The notes under the pieces were generated by a model, which saw nothing but the letters and a program-made list of their open reading frames with translations, did no database searches and was not told where the DNA came from. Shown piece by piece: positions 1 through 8,668 of a stretch of 64,000 nt of DNA. The position numbers and the translations under genes are program-made. Position 1 is the stretch's first letter. Every line of letters begins with the position of its first letter. The stretch lies in contig NZ_FNQN01000007.1 in assembly GCF_900107645.1 (NCBI RefSeq), forward strand, positions 62,001 to 126,000, given 5' to 3'. The DNA comes from Desulfuromusa kysingii. Its GTDB lineage: Bacteria > Desulfobacterota > Desulfuromonadia > Desulfuromonadales > Geopsychrobacteraceae.

Positions 1-396
1 GATTAAACGGGGAAAAGGGAGAAAGTCTGGGGTCTGAGCCAGCAGGACATAATTCTGCAGGAAAATTGACATACCAATCGCACTGATTAAAGGAGATAAA
101 CGTGGTGCTCCCCGCAGTGGACGATAAGCAACTTTTTCCAAGGTATATCCGTAAGCACTGGCATAAATCACCGCAATGATCGCAGCCAGAATCAGAATAG
201 AAATACCACTGAGTCCATAAATCGTACAGACACCCGCAACAATCAAGGCGACAAAGGCGCCAATCATGTAAATTTCACCATGGGCAAAGTTAATCAATTG
301 GATGATGCCGTAGACCATCGTATAACCCAGAGCAATCAAGGCATAGATACTTCCCCGGGTTAAGCCACCAAAGAAAAGTTCTAGAAAATATTCCAT
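1..396 (-). CDS. livH: Branched-chain amino acid ABC transporter permease LivH (partial, 3' end outside window)
   Basis: The first 132 codons of a LivH-type inner-membrane permease are visible; the reading frame stays open to the window edge. The N-terminus (MEYFLELFFGGLTRGSIYAL) and the following stretch with GYTMVYGIIQLINFAHGE are the hallmark of LivH, one of two permeases forming the channel of the high-affinity Leu/Ile/Val importer. Hydrophobic segments dominate. It lies downstream of livK on the same strand, separated by 173 bases that contain a stem-loop, so the two are probably co-transcribed with reduced downstream expression. The ribosome site is weak. LivM, LivG and LivF would be expected just outside the window. 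Confidence 0.9.
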   Translation of the reverse strand, partial: MEYFLELFFGGLTRGSIYALIALGYTMVYGIIQLINFAHGEIYMIGAFVALIVAGVCTIYGLSGISILILAAIIAVIYASAYGYTLEKVAYRPLRGAPRLSPLISAIGMSIFLQNYVLLAQTPDFLPFPRLI

Positions 397-480
397 AGGA
401 TGTGAGTCTCGCAAAAATTAATCAATGAAAGGGACGATTTATGACTGGGGATTAAAAGATCGTCCTGCTACAACAAAATT

Positions 481-513
481 TCAGGGGACTGGCAAAGCAT
501 ACCAGCCCCCTGA
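481..513 (-). terminator. Intercistronic stem-loop between livK and livH
   Basis: Twelve base pairs close a 9-base loop (left arm 481-492, right arm 502-513). One pair is A/C as read on the plus strand but G-U in the minus-strand RNA, so the hairpin is intended for minus transcripts. The 3' flank is only moderately U-rich. It fits an attenuating or mRNA-stabilising hairpin that keeps the binding protein more abundant than the permease, as in malE-malF, better than a full terminator. Confidence 0.6.
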
Positions 514-569
514 GGGATCAGAAAGCAGCGCACAAGAAACGATACTAACGCTGTCCGTCGGACAATCTT

Positions 570-1685
570 CTATTGAAGTTCTTTGAAAGCACCATTTTCA
601 ACGGTATAAACCGAGAAACCAACACCTTCAGCGTCACCTTTGCTATCAAATTTAATTTTACCCACTGGAGTCTCAACATACTCCGTACGTAAGGCGTTAG
701 TTACCGCTTCGTAATCAGTGGAACCGGCTTTTTCAATAGCGTTCAGTAATGCCAGAGCGGCAGAATAACCTTCTTGGAAGAAAGCGCCAGGTTCTGCACC
801 ATATTCAGCTTGGAACTCTGCAGTTGCGGCGGCATTGAGAGCAATTTTCGAAAGGTCCCGAGGTCCGGTCATATAAGCGCCATTTGCAGCATCACCAGCA
901 ACCTTGAGGAAGCTGTCATCTTTAACTCCGTCGTCAGAAATAAAGACTGTTTTTAGACGTTTACGGCTCATTTGTGATACCAGTTTGGAAGCTTCAGGGT
1001 GATAACCACCAAAAATCAGAGCTTCAGCTTTGTTTCTGCGGACTTTCTGGACGATAGAAGAGTAATCCATCGCGCCAGGGGTAATACCTTCGAACAGGAC
1101 AACTTCAACTTTTCCTGATTCGTCCAGATATTGCTTGGCAAAGTCGGCAAATCCTTTGCCATAATCACCTTTGTCATGAATCACGGCAACTTTTTTAACA
1201 CCAAGAGTATTGATCGCAAAATCCACAGCTAATTTAGCCTGCATATCATCAGAAGCTATGGTTCTGAAGAAGTTTGGATAATCACCACTTTGGGTTAATG
1301 GTGGATTTGTTGCGGAAGGAGACATAACAGGAATTTTTGCATCTTTGTAGATACCGAGAGCAGCTTTGGTCGCTCCGGAACAAATATGTCCAAGAACAAC
1401 ATCAGCGCCATCAGTGACCAATTTTGTTGCTGTATTCGTCGCAATTTCAGGTTTACATTGATCATCTTGAATTAACAATTCAACTTGCTTCCCAAGAATG
1501 CCACCGTTAGCATTGACTTGCTTGACAACCAACTGAGCCGCTTTCATCGCAGGGATTCCGTAGGGAGCAAGGTCACCACTGTGGGGACCAGCGACACCAA
1601 GCTTAATGGTATCAGCAGCAAAACCAACCGTGATCATGCTGAGAGCAAGAGTTAATGTTGATATTAAAACTGTTATTTTTTTCAT
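570..1685 (-). CDS. livK: Branched-chain amino acid ABC transporter substrate-binding protein LivK
   Basis: Periplasmic binding protein (371 aa) that captures Leu/Ile/Val-type amino acids and delivers them to the Liv permease. A signal peptide spans residues 1-23 or so (KK, a hydrophobic core, then FAA). The mature start IKLGVAGPHSGDLAPYG and the internal VVLGHICSGATKAALGIY and PVMSPSATNP segments are typical of the type I periplasmic binding fold of the LivJ/LivK family. A strong ribosome site (GGAGG, 7 bases before ATG) sets the start. It is followed by livH in the same direction. The exact ligand cannot be read from sequence; related proteins in this family also bind amides or other amino acids. 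Confidence 0.93.
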   Translation of the reverse strand: MKKITVLISTLTLALSMITVGFAADTIKLGVAGPHSGDLAPYGIPAMKAAQLVVKQVNANGGILGKQVELLIQDDQCKPEIATNTATKLVTDGADVVLGHICSGATKAALGIYKDAKIPVMSPSATNPPLTQSGDYPNFFRTIASDDMQAKLAVDFAINTLGVKKVAVIHDKGDYGKGFADFAKQYLDESGKVEVVLFEGITPGAMDYSSIVQKVRRNKAEALIFGGYHPEASKLVSQMSRKRLKTVFISDDGVKDDSFLKVAGDAANGAYMTGPRDLSKIALNAAATAEFQAEYGAEPGAFFQEGYSAALALLNAIEKAGSTDYEAVTNALRTEYVETPVGKIKFDSKGDAEGVGFSVYTVENGAFKELQ

Positions 1686-1743
1686 GCGTGTGCCTCCTGT
1701 TTTTTATGGTTGGATAAATAAACAATGATTTATAGAGCTGCTA

Positions 1744-1772
1744 GATATAATTCAAAGCACCGAAGTGGTCAA
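1744..1772 (-). promoter_or_regulatory. Candidate sigma-70 promoter of livK
   Basis: On the minus strand TTGACC (1767-1772) and TATATC (1744-1749) are separated by exactly 17 bases. Transcription would start near 1737 and give a leader of about 50 bases with the GGAGG ribosome site. The -10 box is only a 4/6 match. Confidence 0.5.
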
Positions 1773-1805
1773 GAATAAACAGCATTTTATCCAGGCTTGG
1801 AGCAG

Positions 1806-1842
1806 AAAAACGGTAAAACATCAAATACTGTTTCTAACCGTT
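1806..1842 (-). terminator. Probable terminator after the DUF4388-like gene
   Basis: On the minus strand AACGGT...ACCGTT with an inner AAACA/TGTTT pairing and a 3-base bulge forms a hairpin followed by a short U run. It lies 15 bases after the stop codon of the 1857-2804 gene. The stem is AT-rich, so the call is modest. Confidence 0.45.
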
Positions 1843-1856
1843 CTATCCGTTACCAA

Positions 1857-2804
1857 TCAGCGGTCATGCTCATGTTGCTTTTTCATTTCTGCAATCATTG
1901 TTGAGATTTTCGTTTGCCCTGCGACTAACCGGGCAAGATGTTGAAGATCAAGGTAGAATTTTTCTAAATCTGCAGAGGTCATCTCTGCGCTCACTGCCGC
2001 AAAGGCTTTTTCAACCTGGGATACACCAAACTTACCAATATGATTCGCCGCGATGGTTTTAAAAACCGCTAACGTATGTTGACGCCGACTCGACTGGTCC
2101 TGCTCTTGAGAACGGATAGCTGTTTCTTCACGTTTACGTCTCTCTTCCATGAGGAGCTTACGAGTGCGTTGCCAGATAGGTCCCAAGTCTGCAGAACCCA
2201 TCAGATCCGCCAGAACAATTTCATCAGCACTACGAATCTCTAATACATCCAATCGAGCCCCAGGTAACAGAGCGACAGATCTTTCAATATCGGCTGAGGC
2301 TTCCATCTCAAGCCTGCCATCAAAACAAAAACCCAAGGCATAGCCCTGATCATAAAAAATAAGCGCCGTCTTGTCTTCCGCATAAACTCTTAGACAGGCG
2401 GTAAGACCCTCGTTTTTGATGTTTTCTAGCAGCGACCCTACGTCAAAATGGTTTAAATCCTCTCCCTTTTGCAAGTAACGACCATGGAGAAGAGCATGAA
2501 AACACAACACAAGATCCGGCGATAGCCGGTAGATATTCAAGACAGCGTTACCCAAAATCGAAATTTCAAAGACTTTTGCGATCGCATCATACGCAATCAA
2601 ACACTTTTCCCCATCTGTCCCGGCAAAGACCGCACTGATTAATTGTCCCCCCTGGAACAGGATAACCCCTGATCCCTGAGTGGCGTCAAACCGGAGATAG
2701 CCTGTAAAGTCCCCTTTCCGCAACTTTTCCATAGCTTCAGGGAGATTGATTCGTGCAGGATTAACTTTCTGCCTTACTGGGATGCCACGCGGCAAAAATA
2801 TCAT
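1857..2804 (-). CDS. DUF4388-like (PATAN-type) protein with two repeats
   Basis: A 315-aa soluble protein without signal peptide. Two related segments are visible. Residues about 30-65 carry GDFTGYLRF...GVILFQGGQLISAVF, and residues about 130-170 carry EGLTACLRVY...ALIFYDQGYALGFCF. The pattern G-x-h-x-h...h-h-F-x-x-G-x-h-h-x-A is that of DUF4388/PATAN domains, which are common in Geobacter and Myxococcus and often linked to signalling or gliding proteins. A charged helical stretch follows (about residues 205-235, RKREETAIRSQEQDQSSRRQ) and then a predicted helical C-terminus. A GGAG ribosome site 9 bases before the ATG supports the start. It sits alone between livK and the ABC-F gene. Function is unknown; the domain call is from pattern only. 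Confidence 0.6.
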   Translation of the reverse strand: MIFLPRGIPVRQKVNPARINLPEAMEKLRKGDFTGYLRFDATQGSGVILFQGGQLISAVFAGTDGEKCLIAYDAIAKVFEISILGNAVLNIYRLSPDLVLCFHALLHGRYLQKGEDLNHFDVGSLLENIKNEGLTACLRVYAEDKTALIFYDQGYALGFCFDGRLEMEASADIERSVALLPGARLDVLEIRSADEIVLADLMGSADLGPIWQRTRKLLMEERRKREETAIRSQEQDQSSRRQHTLAVFKTIAANHIGKFGVSQVEKAFAAVSAEMTSADLEKFYLDLQHLARLVAGQTKISTMIAEMKKQHEHDR

Positions 2805-2850
2805 TTTTTACAACTCCAGCCAACAATCAAGAGACGCAATATTCAGACAA

Positions 2851-4770
2851 TCATACTTGCAATTTTTCCCATTGTTGATACCAATTATCCAAACTGTCCT
2901 TTAACTTAGCATAATCGGCGCTGACCTGTCGCCAGTGGTCTTGATCCTGATAGGTCAACGGATCGGCCATTAATTGTTCCAATTTTACAAGCTGCTGCTC
3001 TAAAGTTTCAATCTTATTTTCTATTTTCGTGAGTTCTTTTTTCTGCTTCTGCTCTCGGCGTTGTTGCTCCTTACGCTCAGAGTGGGCCTGAATTCTACTT
3101 TGTTTATCGGTTGATGAATCGTCTTCGTCTGTTTTAGCGCTATGTTGTTCGACCCGCTGGCTGCTGTGACTAGAGTCCCCCAGCAATTGTTTTGCGCGGA
3201 GAAAATCTTCATAATTACCAAGATAGGATTCAACCTGGCCATGACCGACCTCTAGTATCCGGGTGGCCAACGCATCAACAAAGTAACGATCATGGGAAAC
3301 AAAAATAATTGTCCCCTGATACTTCTTCAATGAATCAAGCAAAATTTCTTTGGATTGTAAATCAAGGTGGTTCGTAGGCTCATCCAGCAGCAGCAGGTTT
3401 GCCGGACGCAGGAGTAATTTTGCCAACGCTAAACGATTACGTTCGCCACCAGACAGCACCTTAACCGATTTTTCAATATCATCACCTGAAAAGAGAAAGG
3501 AACCCAGAATATTACGCAGTTTTGGCACCATTGCGACTGGCGACTCAGCCATTATTTCGGTATATACATTGCGTTCTGGATTCAGTTCATCCGCCTGATT
3601 CTGAGCAAAATACGCTTGCTGCATATTATGACCTTCCAGTCTTTCCCCAGAAACAGGTGCTTCAACTCCGGCAAGCAGACGCATTAAAGTCGACTTCCCC
3701 GCACCGTTCGGTCCTACCAGTGCAAGTCGTTCCCCCTGTTCCACCTGAACATCGACATGCTGTAAAACTTTAAGAGAGCCATAATGTTGCGACGCCCGCT
3801 GCAAACCGACGATGATCCGTCCACCCTTTGGAGGGGTGGGAAAACTGAAAGCGATTTTTTTCCTCTGCGGAGGGAGAGATATCCGTTCAATCTTCTCTAA
3901 CTGCTTAACCCGGCTCTGTACCTGTGATGCCTTGTTGGCCTGATAACGAAACCGACTGATAAAGGCTTCAATCTTGGCGATCTCCTCATCCTGCTGTTGC
4001 TTGGCCGCCTTCAAAGCCATGATCCTTTCATCTCTGGCTTGAATGTAACGGCTATAATTCCCCGGATAGGTTGTCAATTGGCCGTTCCAGATTTCAACAA
4101 TGCGGGAGACAACCGAATCGAGAAAAAAACGGTCATGAGAAACCAGCACGATGGCATATGGGTAACTCAACAGATACTCTTCAAGCCAATCCCGTGCCGG
4201 CAGGTCAAGATGATTTGTCGGCTCATCCAGCAACAACAGATTGGGCTTTTGCAGGAGCAACTTGGCTAAGGCAATGCGCATCTGCCAGCCACCTGAAAAA
4301 TTGTCACAAGGCTTATTAAAGTCTTCAGTACTAAATCCAAGGCCATGAAGAACCCGACCAACCTCAGACTCCATCTGATAGCCGCCACGCTGTTCAAATA
4401 ACTGCTGTAACTCTGCGTAGCGCTCCAATTCCTCAGCATCTGCTGACTCTGCTATCGTACTTTCCAACTGACGCAACGTAGATTCCATCTGTTGCAAATC
4501 CGCCAAGGCACTCTGAGTTTCGATAAACAAGGAACTTCCCTTGTGTTCCAAGCCGTCCTGCGGCAAATACCCAAAGGTTGTCCCCTTAGCAATCTGCAGC
4601 ACCCCACCATCGCTTTCGACTAACCCCGCCAACAACTTAAGAAGTGTTGATTTACCCGCTCCGTTTTCACCACAGAGACCAATTCTGTCAGTAGGACGGA
4701 TATGCCAGTCTATTGCTGCAAAAATTCTTCTGTCAGCAAAAAACTTATCAATATTTTTCAGTTGCAGCAT
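2851..4770 (-). CDS. ABC-F family ATP-binding protein (Uup/YheS type)
   Basis: Cytosolic duplicated ATPase without membrane segments, about 639 aa. The first Walker A (GENGAGKST) lies near residues 35-43 and its signature (FSGGWQMRIALAKLLL) near 160. An arginine/glutamine-rich linker (about 240-300) comes next, the P-site tRNA interaction motif region of ABC-F proteins. The second Walker A (GPNGAGKST) is near 355 and its signature (LSGGERNRLALAKLLL) near 440, each followed by LLLLDEPTNHLDL. The last 80 residues are a Lys/Gln/Glu coiled coil, as in Uup and YheS. ABC-F proteins act on ribosomes to resolve stalled or early elongation states. An in-frame GTG two codons upstream (4776) is possible; the ATG at 4770 is better spaced from a weak GAG ribosome site. 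Confidence 0.9.
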   Translation of the reverse strand: MLQLKNIDKFFADRRIFAAIDWHIRPTDRIGLCGENGAGKSTLLKLLAGLVESDGGVLQIAKGTTFGYLPQDGLEHKGSSLFIETQSALADLQQMESTLRQLESTIAESADAEELERYAELQQLFEQRGGYQMESEVGRVLHGLGFSTEDFNKPCDNFSGGWQMRIALAKLLLQKPNLLLLDEPTNHLDLPARDWLEEYLLSYPYAIVLVSHDRFFLDSVVSRIVEIWNGQLTTYPGNYSRYIQARDERIMALKAAKQQQDEEIAKIEAFISRFRYQANKASQVQSRVKQLEKIERISLPPQRKKIAFSFPTPPKGGRIIVGLQRASQHYGSLKVLQHVDVQVEQGERLALVGPNGAGKSTLMRLLAGVEAPVSGERLEGHNMQQAYFAQNQADELNPERNVYTEIMAESPVAMVPKLRNILGSFLFSGDDIEKSVKVLSGGERNRLALAKLLLRPANLLLLDEPTNHLDLQSKEILLDSLKKYQGTIIFVSHDRYFVDALATRILEVGHGQVESYLGNYEDFLRAKQLLGDSSHSSQRVEQHSAKTDEDDSSTDKQSRIQAHSERKEQQRREQKQKKELTKIENKIETLEQQLVKLEQLMADPLTYQDQDHWRQVSADYAKLKDSLDNWYQQWEKLQV

Positions 4771-4881
4771 GGTCACAATCTCGCGGAGAATGAATATGAG
4801 TCTAGGTTTTTGAATCTGCAGGTTACCAACAATCGGAACTTGGTCTTATAGCACAACATCGCGGCAACCAAAAGAGCCGAT

Positions 4882-4914
4882 AAAAAAAGAGGCTCCATAA
4901 TTCATGGGAGCCTC
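4882..4914 (-). terminator. Rho-independent terminator of the cytidylate kinase-like gene
   Basis: GAGGCTCC / GGAGCCTC arms (4889-4896 and 4907-4914) are followed on the minus strand by seven U residues (4882-4888). It lies 40 bases after the stop codon of the 4954-5649 gene and upstream of the ABC-F gene, separating the two transcripts. Confidence 0.85.
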
Positions 4915-4953
4915 AAAAAAATCCACAAGGATGAAACGGCAATACCAGGGGGA

Positions 4954-5649
4954 CTAATTTACATAACGAACCATATATTCTTCCACCAACTCAGCGATTT
5001 TCTTCACCCCCAGATGGGCGTTATTTATGAGCAGATGATAAAGTAGCGGATCGGCAATATTGCCTTTAGCAAAACGGCGGATAAAGTCATCCCGCTGCTG
5101 TTGATGAGAAGCAATATACTTAGCCGCTTCCGTCTTGTTGAGCTGTTGTGATTTCATAATCTTTTGCACACGAAATTCAAGTGGCGCAACCAGCCTCAGA
5201 TTAATGCAATTGGATAAATCCTGGGTAACGAGAACACTCCCCCGTCCCACAAGAACACATTGACCACGCTTGGCGAAACTGCGGATGACTTCCCGCATAT
5301 GGGTAAAAACCTCCGTCTCTTCAGCCCGGCTACTGTCCAAAAACATAGAAAAGATAGCTTTAAGAGAAGACGGTGTGTCTTGTGATTTTTGTATCTGCTC
5401 AACTGAATATCCCGAAATTCTGGCAACCTCATCAATAATCTGCTGCCCAACAACAACCCAAGGTTCTCCCGCGACCTGGGCGTTGAGGCGTTTAATCAAC
5501 TCTTCAGCCAAGGCATAGGCCTCACAACCAAATTCCCGCGTAATAGTAAAACACGGGGCGGGATGTCTCTGATCTGCGACTAATTGCACTTGATGCCATG
5601 CCTTAAGTTTTTCTTCTTGCTGTAATGACCATAATTGATTAAATCCCAT
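4954..5649 (-). CDS. Cytidylate kinase-like family protein
   Basis: 231-aa soluble protein. The segment CFTITREFGCEAYALAEEL (about residues 33-52) is the divergent P-loop region of the cytidylate kinase-like family (PF13189, Cytidylate_kin2). It is followed by VVVGQQIIDEVAR and, near residue 125, QCVLVGRGSVLV and RLVAPLEFRVQKIM, which match the nucleoside-binding and lid regions of that family. These proteins are distinct from the essential CMP kinase Cmk, and their substrate is not established. AAAGGAGG 6 bases before the ATG at 5649 fixes the start; an upstream in-frame extension of 22 codons has no ribosome site. Single gene with its own terminator. Confidence 0.75.
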   Translation of the reverse strand: MGFNQLWSLQQEEKLKAWHQVQLVADQRHPAPCFTITREFGCEAYALAEELIKRLNAQVAGEPWVVVGQQIIDEVARISGYSVEQIQKSQDTPSSLKAIFSMFLDSSRAEETEVFTHMREVIRSFAKRGQCVLVGRGSVLVTQDLSNCINLRLVAPLEFRVQKIMKSQQLNKTEAAKYIASHQQQRDDFIRRFAKGNIADPLLYHLLINNAHLGVKKIAELVEEYMVRYVN

Positions 5650-6056
5650 AGACGCCTCCTTTGCGATCTTGACGATGTAAAACAAGCGAACAGCGTTTAT
5701 TTTAATTATAACCAATATCAGATAAAAAATAGTTTATTGGCTAATTTTCTAACAAGTTTCGCTGTAAGCGTGAAAAATATAGGGCGCCTGCTGATTAACG
5801 ATATCTACTATGAACAATATCTGGTATACTTCGAAGATTCAGTTGTAATGTATGCGTCTCCGCCTTATCAGCGTTGAGACCTGCAAAGTCAATACCTTTA
5901 TAGAATTCAATACCTCCATATTTAAAAGAGTAGATATAGAGGTTGTTAGTACGTCATTAGACCGGACACTTTATTGACCCCGCTTGCAGCGGAGAGGTCT
6001 CTGATAAAGAAACCGGCTTGAACCGCGACACGAACGCGGACAGAAAGGTTTATAAA
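5650..6056. other. Divergent intergenic region with hairpins in the RNase leader
   Basis: About 400 bases separate the minus-strand kinase-like gene from the plus-strand RNase gene. Just upstream of the RNase start are two short perfect hairpins on the plus strand: CCGCT/AGCGG (5980-5992) and CCGCG/CGCGG (6023-6039). RNase E genes often autoregulate through their 5' untranslated region, so these may matter. A short plus-strand open frame ending at 5877 (PPYQR) has no ribosome site or recognisable relative. I see no convincing sigma-70 promoter. Confidence 0.4.
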
Positions 6057-8624
6057 ATGAGCAAGAAGATGCTGATTAACGCATCGCACCCGGAAGAAAA
6101 CCGAGTCGCGATAGTCGTTGATGGAATTTTAAGCGAACTTGATATTGAGATCGCGGGACAAGAACAAAGCAAAGGAAACATTTATAAAGCAGTCGTTATC
6201 CGGGTTGAAACCGGACTTCAGGCTGCTTTTGTTGATTATGGTGCAGAAAAGCTCGGTTTTTTACAGATCGGCGAAGTTCACCCAGGAATTTATCCGCCGC
6301 GAGATGACACGAAAAGCCGCCCAAGGATCGCTGAGATTCTCCAACGCGGTCAAGAAATCCTGGTGCAAATCGTCAAAGAAGAGCGTGGCAACAAAGGTGC
6401 AGCGTTAACGACATTTCTGTCTATTCCCGGTCGCTATATGGTCTTGATGCCCGATAGTACGACGAAGGGAGTCTCCCGTAAAATCAGTGTTGATTCTGAG
6501 CGCAGAAGTCTGAAAAAGACTATGGCTGAACTTGAGCTACCAGAACAGATGGGTTACATCGTTCGTACAGCCGGGATCGGAAAAGACAAAGAGGAATTAA
6601 AACGTGACTTTGACTACCTGGTTCGCTTGTTTGAGGGGATCGTCGCGCGCAAAGATCAGATCAAAGCTCCAGCACAACTCTATCAGGAATCAAATCTGGC
6701 AATTCGTTCAATCAGAGATTACTTCAGTACTGAGATGGATGAAGTTCTTGTTGATGATCCCAAGGTTTTCCAAGACACCAGAGATTTCTTTTCGCTGGTT
6801 ATGCCCGAGCTGAAATACCTGGTTAAACGGCATCGCGAACGGCGCCCGATCTTTTCACGTTATCAGATAGAAGAACAAATTGAAGGTCTCGCCAAAAACC
6901 AGGCACCTCTACCTTCCGGTGGTTCAATTGTTATTGATCAGACAGAAGCTCTGGTGGCTATCGATGTCAATTCCGGGAAAATGTCTGGTGAAAGTGGGAT
7001 CGAAGCCACAGCGTTTAAAACCAACATGGAAGCAGCGACTGAGATCGGAAGACAACTACGGTTGCGAGATCTTGGTGGCTTAATTGTCATCGACTACATC
7101 GATATGCGCGATCGCAAAAACATTCGTGAAATTGAACAACAGATGCGTCGTGCATTAAAAGATGATAAAGCCAAAGTTTCGGTGGGAAGAATCAGTCAAT
7201 TCGGGCTTTTGGAATTAAGTCGACAACGCCTGAAACCGGTGTTAAGTGTTGGAGCTTACCTTGAGTGTCCACACTGTAAAGGGATCGGCAAGATAAAAAG
7301 TGTCGAAGCTCAGGCGGTATCCTTTCTACGCCAAGCACATACCGCTGCCGCTAAAGGACAGATTGGTCATATTGAAGCAAATGTTCCTACTGAAGTTGCA
7401 AATTACTTGCTTAACCAGAAACGAGCGACAATCACCGAGTTGGAACGACAACTGAATTTAAAAATTTCCCTGTTGGGGCAATCAGACCTTCTCCCTGGTG
7501 ACTTAGTCCTGAAAATTCATAAACGGGAAGCAGAAGCAGCGCCGTCAAGCGAGATCATGCCGGTTTCCCATGATAATCAAATTGAAAATGCCCTGGCAGC
7601 AGCTCAACTTGGAGAACAAGAGTCTCAAGAAGATCTTATTGCTGAGCCACCAAGTGAAACGACCAACCATGACGACAACGAAGTCGTCATCGATAAACCC
7701 AAAAAACGCCGTCGCCGTCGCCGTAAAAAACCGGCTTCCAGCAGTCAGGATCAACAAGAACAAAATAACTCAGAACAAACGGGAGGGGCACCAAAGGAAC
7801 TGGTAACAACGGCAGAAACACCTGCGACAGAAACCAAGGTGACCACAAATACCCAGAGCACCGATTTAAAACAGGAAGAGAGTCAACAGCAACAAAGTGA
7901 AAAAGCGGTGGAAGAAAAACCGAAATCACGACCACGCAGACGCAGCAGAAAAAAACCCGTTGAACCTGCTGAAACAAACACATCCGCAGCAACTTCTCCT
8001 TCAGATCAACAGGTCAAAGTTGAAGAGGTCACAGCAATAACAGCAGAAGTCACTGACACAACGCTGCAAACAGCCCCGGTCTCTGCTCCAGTTGAACAAA
8101 AACCAAAGCGCCGGCCACGCAGAACAACCAAAAAAGCAGCGACTACCGCGACTGACTCGCCTGAAATATCCAAAGCAGATAATGATTCACAAGAAACAAC
8201 ACCGGTTGTGACGAAGAACGAGTCAGCAACCACAGAAACTGCCCCTATAGAGCAAAAACCGAAACCACGTCGCAGCCCTAGAAAGACAGTCAAAAAAGCA
8301 GATAACGAAGCAGAAGCTGTCCCAGCAAAAGCAGAAGACGTGACCGAAGAAAAACCGAAGCCTCGTCGCAGAAGAACCACCAAGAAAGCAGCAGAAACGG
8401 GTCCAGACACCACAGAGGCTACTTCTGAGGACAAACCCGTTGAGGTAGAAAAACCCAAACGACGGCCTCGGAGAACAACAATAAAAGTTGTCGAGGCTGA
8501 AACGACAACCAGCACTGAACCAGAAAAACCCACAGCAACAGAAGAAAAACCGCAACCAAAACCACGCAAACGCCGGGCTCCATCCAAGAAAAAGACAGTG
8601 GAAGTTGACACCCCGGTTGATTAA
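6057..8624 (+). CDS. rne: Ribonuclease E/G (Rne/Rng family) with long basic repeat tail
   Basis: Endoribonuclease for rRNA maturation and mRNA decay, 855 aa. An S1 RNA-binding domain (about 35-120; NIYKAVVIRVETGLQAAFVDYG) precedes the RNase H-like catalytic core. Catalytic aspartates are D303 (AIDVNSG) and D346 (VIDYIDM), and the zinc-link cysteines are in CPHC at 404-407. These are the same residue numbers as in E. coli RNase E, which supports the ATG at 6057 (AAAGG 9 bases upstream) over a TTG 13 codons earlier. Residues from about 540 on are low-complexity Glu/Thr/Ala/Gln with seven spaced basic boxes of the form KPKxRPRRxxKK, probably unfolded and RNA- or partner-binding like the RNase E tail. 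Single gene with its own terminator. Confidence 0.92.
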   Translation: MSKKMLINASHPEENRVAIVVDGILSELDIEIAGQEQSKGNIYKAVVIRVETGLQAAFVDYGAEKLGFLQIGEVHPGIYPPRDDTKSRPRIAEILQRGQEILVQIVKEERGNKGAALTTFLSIPGRYMVLMPDSTTKGVSRKISVDSERRSLKKTMAELELPEQMGYIVRTAGIGKDKEELKRDFDYLVRLFEGIVARKDQIKAPAQLYQESNLAIRSIRDYFSTEMDEVLVDDPKVFQDTRDFFSLVMPELKYLVKRHRERRPIFSRYQIEEQIEGLAKNQAPLPSGGSIVIDQTEALVAIDVNSGKMSGESGIEATAFKTNMEAATEIGRQLRLRDLGGLIVIDYIDMRDRKNIREIEQQMRRALKDDKAKVSVGRISQFGLLELSRQRLKPVLSVGAYLECPHCKGIGKIKSVEAQAVSFLRQAHTAAAKGQIGHIEANVPTEVANYLLNQKRATITELERQLNLKISLLGQSDLLPGDLVLKIHKREAEAAPSSEIMPVSHDNQIENALAAAQLGEQESQEDLIAEPPSETTNHDDNEVVIDKPKKRRRRRRKKPASSSQDQQEQNNSEQTGGAPKELVTTAETPATETKVTTNTQSTDLKQEESQQQQSEKAVEEKPKSRPRRRSRKKPVEPAETNTSAATSPSDQQVKVEEVTAITAEVTDTTLQTAPVSAPVEQKPKRRPRRTTKKAATTATDSPEISKADNDSQETTPVVTKNESATTETAPIEQKPKPRRSPRKTVKKADNEAEAVPAKAEDVTEEKPKPRRRRTTKKAAETGPDTTEATSEDKPVEVEKPKRRPRRTTIKVVEAETTTSTEPEKPTATEEKPQPKPRKRRAPSKKKTVEVDTPVD

Positions 8625-8630
8625 AGCATA

Positions 8631-8663
8631 GCCCCGGATTCCAATTGGATTCGGGGCCTTTTA
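8631..8663 (+). terminator. Rho-independent terminator of the RNase E/G gene
   Basis: An 11-bp stem (8631-8641 with 8647-8657, including two G-U pairs) closes a 5-base loop and is followed by CTTTTA. It begins 7 bases after the stop codon. Confidence 0.85.
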
Positions 8664-8668
8664 TTGGG

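Noticed and set aside
5635-5877. An 80-codon plus-strand frame in the gap before the RNase gene.
   Set aside because: It overlaps the start of the kinase-like gene antisense, lacks a ribosome site and resembles nothing known.
8006-8611. Long open frames on the minus strand within the RNase tail (up to 201 codons).
   Set aside because: They are antisense shadows of the Lys/Arg/Glu-rich repeats; composition (Val/Ser/Phe/Arg) is what the complement of those codons gives, and there is no ribosome site.
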